Source of the DNA: DTU036 sp964346475 | Lineage (GTDB): Bacteria; Bacillota; Clostridia; Peptostreptococcales; Acidaminobacteraceae | Length of the DNA: 34,349 bases | Assembly: GCA_964346475.1 (NCBI GenBank) | Contig: CAYFUM010000017.1 | Location: 1-34,349, forward strand | Direction of reading: 5' to 3' | In this document: positions 33,270-34,349 of the stretch, piece by piece | Layout: each line of letters begins with the position of its first letter | Numbering within the stretch: the first letter of the stretch is position 1 | Translations under genes and position numbers: made by a program | Notes under the pieces: model-generated | Seen by the model: only the letters and a program-made list of their open reading frames with translations | Databases searched by the model: none | What the model was told of the DNA's origin: nothing

Positions 33270-33803
33270 ATGGATTTATTGAAACGCTACTCAATTTTTA
33301 TTATCGCCCTAATTATTATAACCCTTACCTTTATCTGGGACCAAAGCACGGGTGTAACTGCTGTAAAAACAGTAATAAATAGTTTTAAAGAAATGCTCTT
33401 TATCCTCCCCCCCATTTTCCTACTGCTGGGACTTTTGGACGTCTGGGTGCCAAGGGATACCATGGTAAAGTTCATGGGTAAGGGTTCTGGTCTTAAGGGC
33501 TTTCTACTGGCCTTTTTCCTAGGGTCTGCAGCCGCTGGCCCCCTCTATGTGGTTTTTCCCATAGCAGCTGCCTTTATGAGAAAGGATGTGGGTTTTTTCA
33601 ACATCCTAATCCTTGTTGGAGCCTGGTCCACTACCAAGATTCCTATGCTGCTTTTTGAATATAGTGCTCTTGGCTCTAGATTCATGTTGACTAGGCTGAT
33701 CTTAAACATCCCTGTCATTATAGTAATGGCTCTAGTTATTATGGCTGCCTTTAAGGATAAAGAGATTGAGGAAATCTACGATAGAGCCAAGCTAATGGAG
33801 TAA
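33270..33803 (+). CDS. Half-size permease, DUF318/ArsP-like (second half)
   Basis: A 177-aa membrane protein with about five helices. The repeat core GKGSGLKGFLLAFFLGSAAAGPLYVVFPIAA is homologous in pattern to the previous protein (a GSG/GSS turn, then a Pro-rich helix and FPxAA). It has its own start and ribosome site in a different frame and a complete N-terminal helix, so the split is a real two-gene arrangement and not a frameshift. The two products probably assemble into one permease. Confidence 0.82.
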   Translation: MDLLKRYSIFIIALIIITLTFIWDQSTGVTAVKTVINSFKEMLFILPPIFLLLGLLDVWVPRDTMVKFMGKGSGLKGFLLAFFLGSAAAGPLYVVFPIAAAFMRKDVGFFNILILVGAWSTTKIPMLLFEYSALGSRFMLTRLILNIPVIIVMALVIMAAFKDKEIEEIYDRAKLME

Positions 33804-33806
33804 AGA

Positions 33807-34349
33807 ATGATCAGTCAAGAAGAATATGAAAAGATCAAGGATAGCTCCCCCTTTATCCAGTGGATTTCAAAAAAAGATAAGGAGCTCCTCCTTAGCCAGT
33901 CCCAGCTTTTCTTCTATGAGGCTGGCCAGATACTGATGAATGCCGATGAGAGCTACTGCGATAAATTCTTTATACTGGTTGAGGGCAGTATTAAGGTTTC
34001 CAAGATCTCCCTGGAGGGCAGGGAGGTTGTCCTCTACCGCCTGGGCAAGGGAGAAATATGTATAATAAATGCATCCTGTATCCTCAGTGAGAGGGTCTAT
34101 TCTGCTACGGCAGTTATTGAAAGCCCCTCCCTGGTTCTTGGCATACCTTCCTATATTGTGACTGAGATTCTTATTGACTATCCAGATTTTCATCAGCTCC
34201 TCTATTCAAGCCTTCTTTTAAAGATGGACGAACTTGTTATGAAGTTTGAGGATGTCACCTTTAAAAGCATCAATGATAGGGTTCTGGACTTTTTAAATAA
34301 AAAAAGAGAGGTGGAAAAAACTTCCCACTTCACTATGACCCACGAAGAG
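33807..34349 (+). CDS. Crp/Fnr-family transcriptional regulator (3' end outside window)
   Basis: The open frame runs from ATG at 33807 (GGAG about 8 bases upstream) to the window edge, 181 codons without a stop. Residues about 18-140 form a cyclic-nucleotide-binding-like beta-roll: FYEAGQILMNADE, FFILVEGSIKVSK, REVVLYRLGKGEICIINASC. A long helix follows (about 140-160), then SINDRVLDFLN; the HTH would start just after THEE at the cut. The set of cysteines seen (two in ICIINASC, one in YCDKF) is not a classical Fnr cluster. It follows the permease pair by 3 bases and is clearly in the same unit. Confidence 0.88.
   Translation, partial: MISQEEYEKIKDSSPFIQWISKKDKELLLSQSQLFFYEAGQILMNADESYCDKFFILVEGSIKVSKISLEGREVVLYRLGKGEICIINASCILSERVYSATAVIESPSLVLGIPSYIVTEILIDYPDFHQLLYSSLLLKMDELVMKFEDVTFKSINDRVLDFLNKKREVEKTSHFTMTHEE

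Noticed and set aside
32792..33803. A frameshift splitting one permease gene
   Set aside because: The second part has its own start, a complete first helix and a full repeat core, so two genes are the simpler reading.

Overview
The window reads as chromosomal DNA of a low-to-mid GC Gram-positive anaerobe (Bacillota, Clostridia/Tissierellia type). This is inferred from strong AGGAGG ribosome sites, heavy use of AGA/AGG/ATA codons, GTG and TTG starts, rho-independent terminators after most transcription units, a LicC/LicA-type choline gene and a UGA-encoded selenocysteine. Genes are tightly packed. The longest stretches without a gene are 7008-7264, 32172-32417 and 23665-23884, and each holds terminator, promoter or hairpin signals.

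Layout. Positions 176-9422 are all minus strand: S66 LD-carboxypeptidase, a ThyX-like/phage-like protein of uncertain function, an SLC13-type permease with two RCK_C domains, a translationally coupled Y-family polymerase plus YolD pair, an AgcS Na+/amino-acid symporter, and an AmmeMemoRadiSam unit (radical SAM enzyme plus a MEMO-AMMECR1 fusion). Then come isoaspartyl dipeptidase (+), pseudouridine catabolism psuK-psuG (-), an HMCES/YedK abasic-site protein (-), a flavodoxin (-) and a lipoprotein (-). A plus-strand unit encodes a small unknown protein and a heterodimeric ABC exporter with one degenerate ATP site.

The most striking locus is 18693-19394. It is a single AhpC-like peroxiredoxin gene interrupted by an in-frame TGA exactly at the peroxidatic cysteine position, followed by a compact bacterial SECIS-like hairpin. 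It is therefore a selenocysteine peroxiredoxin, and it also lacks the usual C-terminal resolving cysteine. A Dps gene follows and a ferredoxin-tailed aldo/keto reductase converges on it, giving an oxidative-stress neighbourhood.

Positions 21242-22306 hold two 5'-truncated, inverted, paralogous peptide-binding-protein remnants joined head to head. They are followed by an AbgA-like M20 amidohydrolase, an SDR dehydrogenase, and a choline unit (winged-helix/nucleotidyltransferase/choline-kinase fusion overlapping a BCCT transporter). A minus-strand set then encodes an M20 amidohydrolase, a 10-TM-type permease and an M38-like amidohydrolase. The last two genes are each broken by a 100-N gap flanked by an exact 55-bp duplication, an assembly artefact; both reading frames become intact when the gap and one repeat copy are removed. 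The window ends with a plus-strand unit: PadR regulator, two half-size DUF318/ArsP-like permeases, and a Crp/Fnr regulator cut by the window edge.

Taken together, the window suggests an amino-acid and peptide fermenting anaerobe. It carries many hydrolases for unusual peptide or amide bonds (LD-peptides, isoaspartyl dipeptides, N-acyl amino acids), Na+-coupled amino-acid uptake, nucleoside salvage, choline handling, and selenium-dependent peroxide defence.
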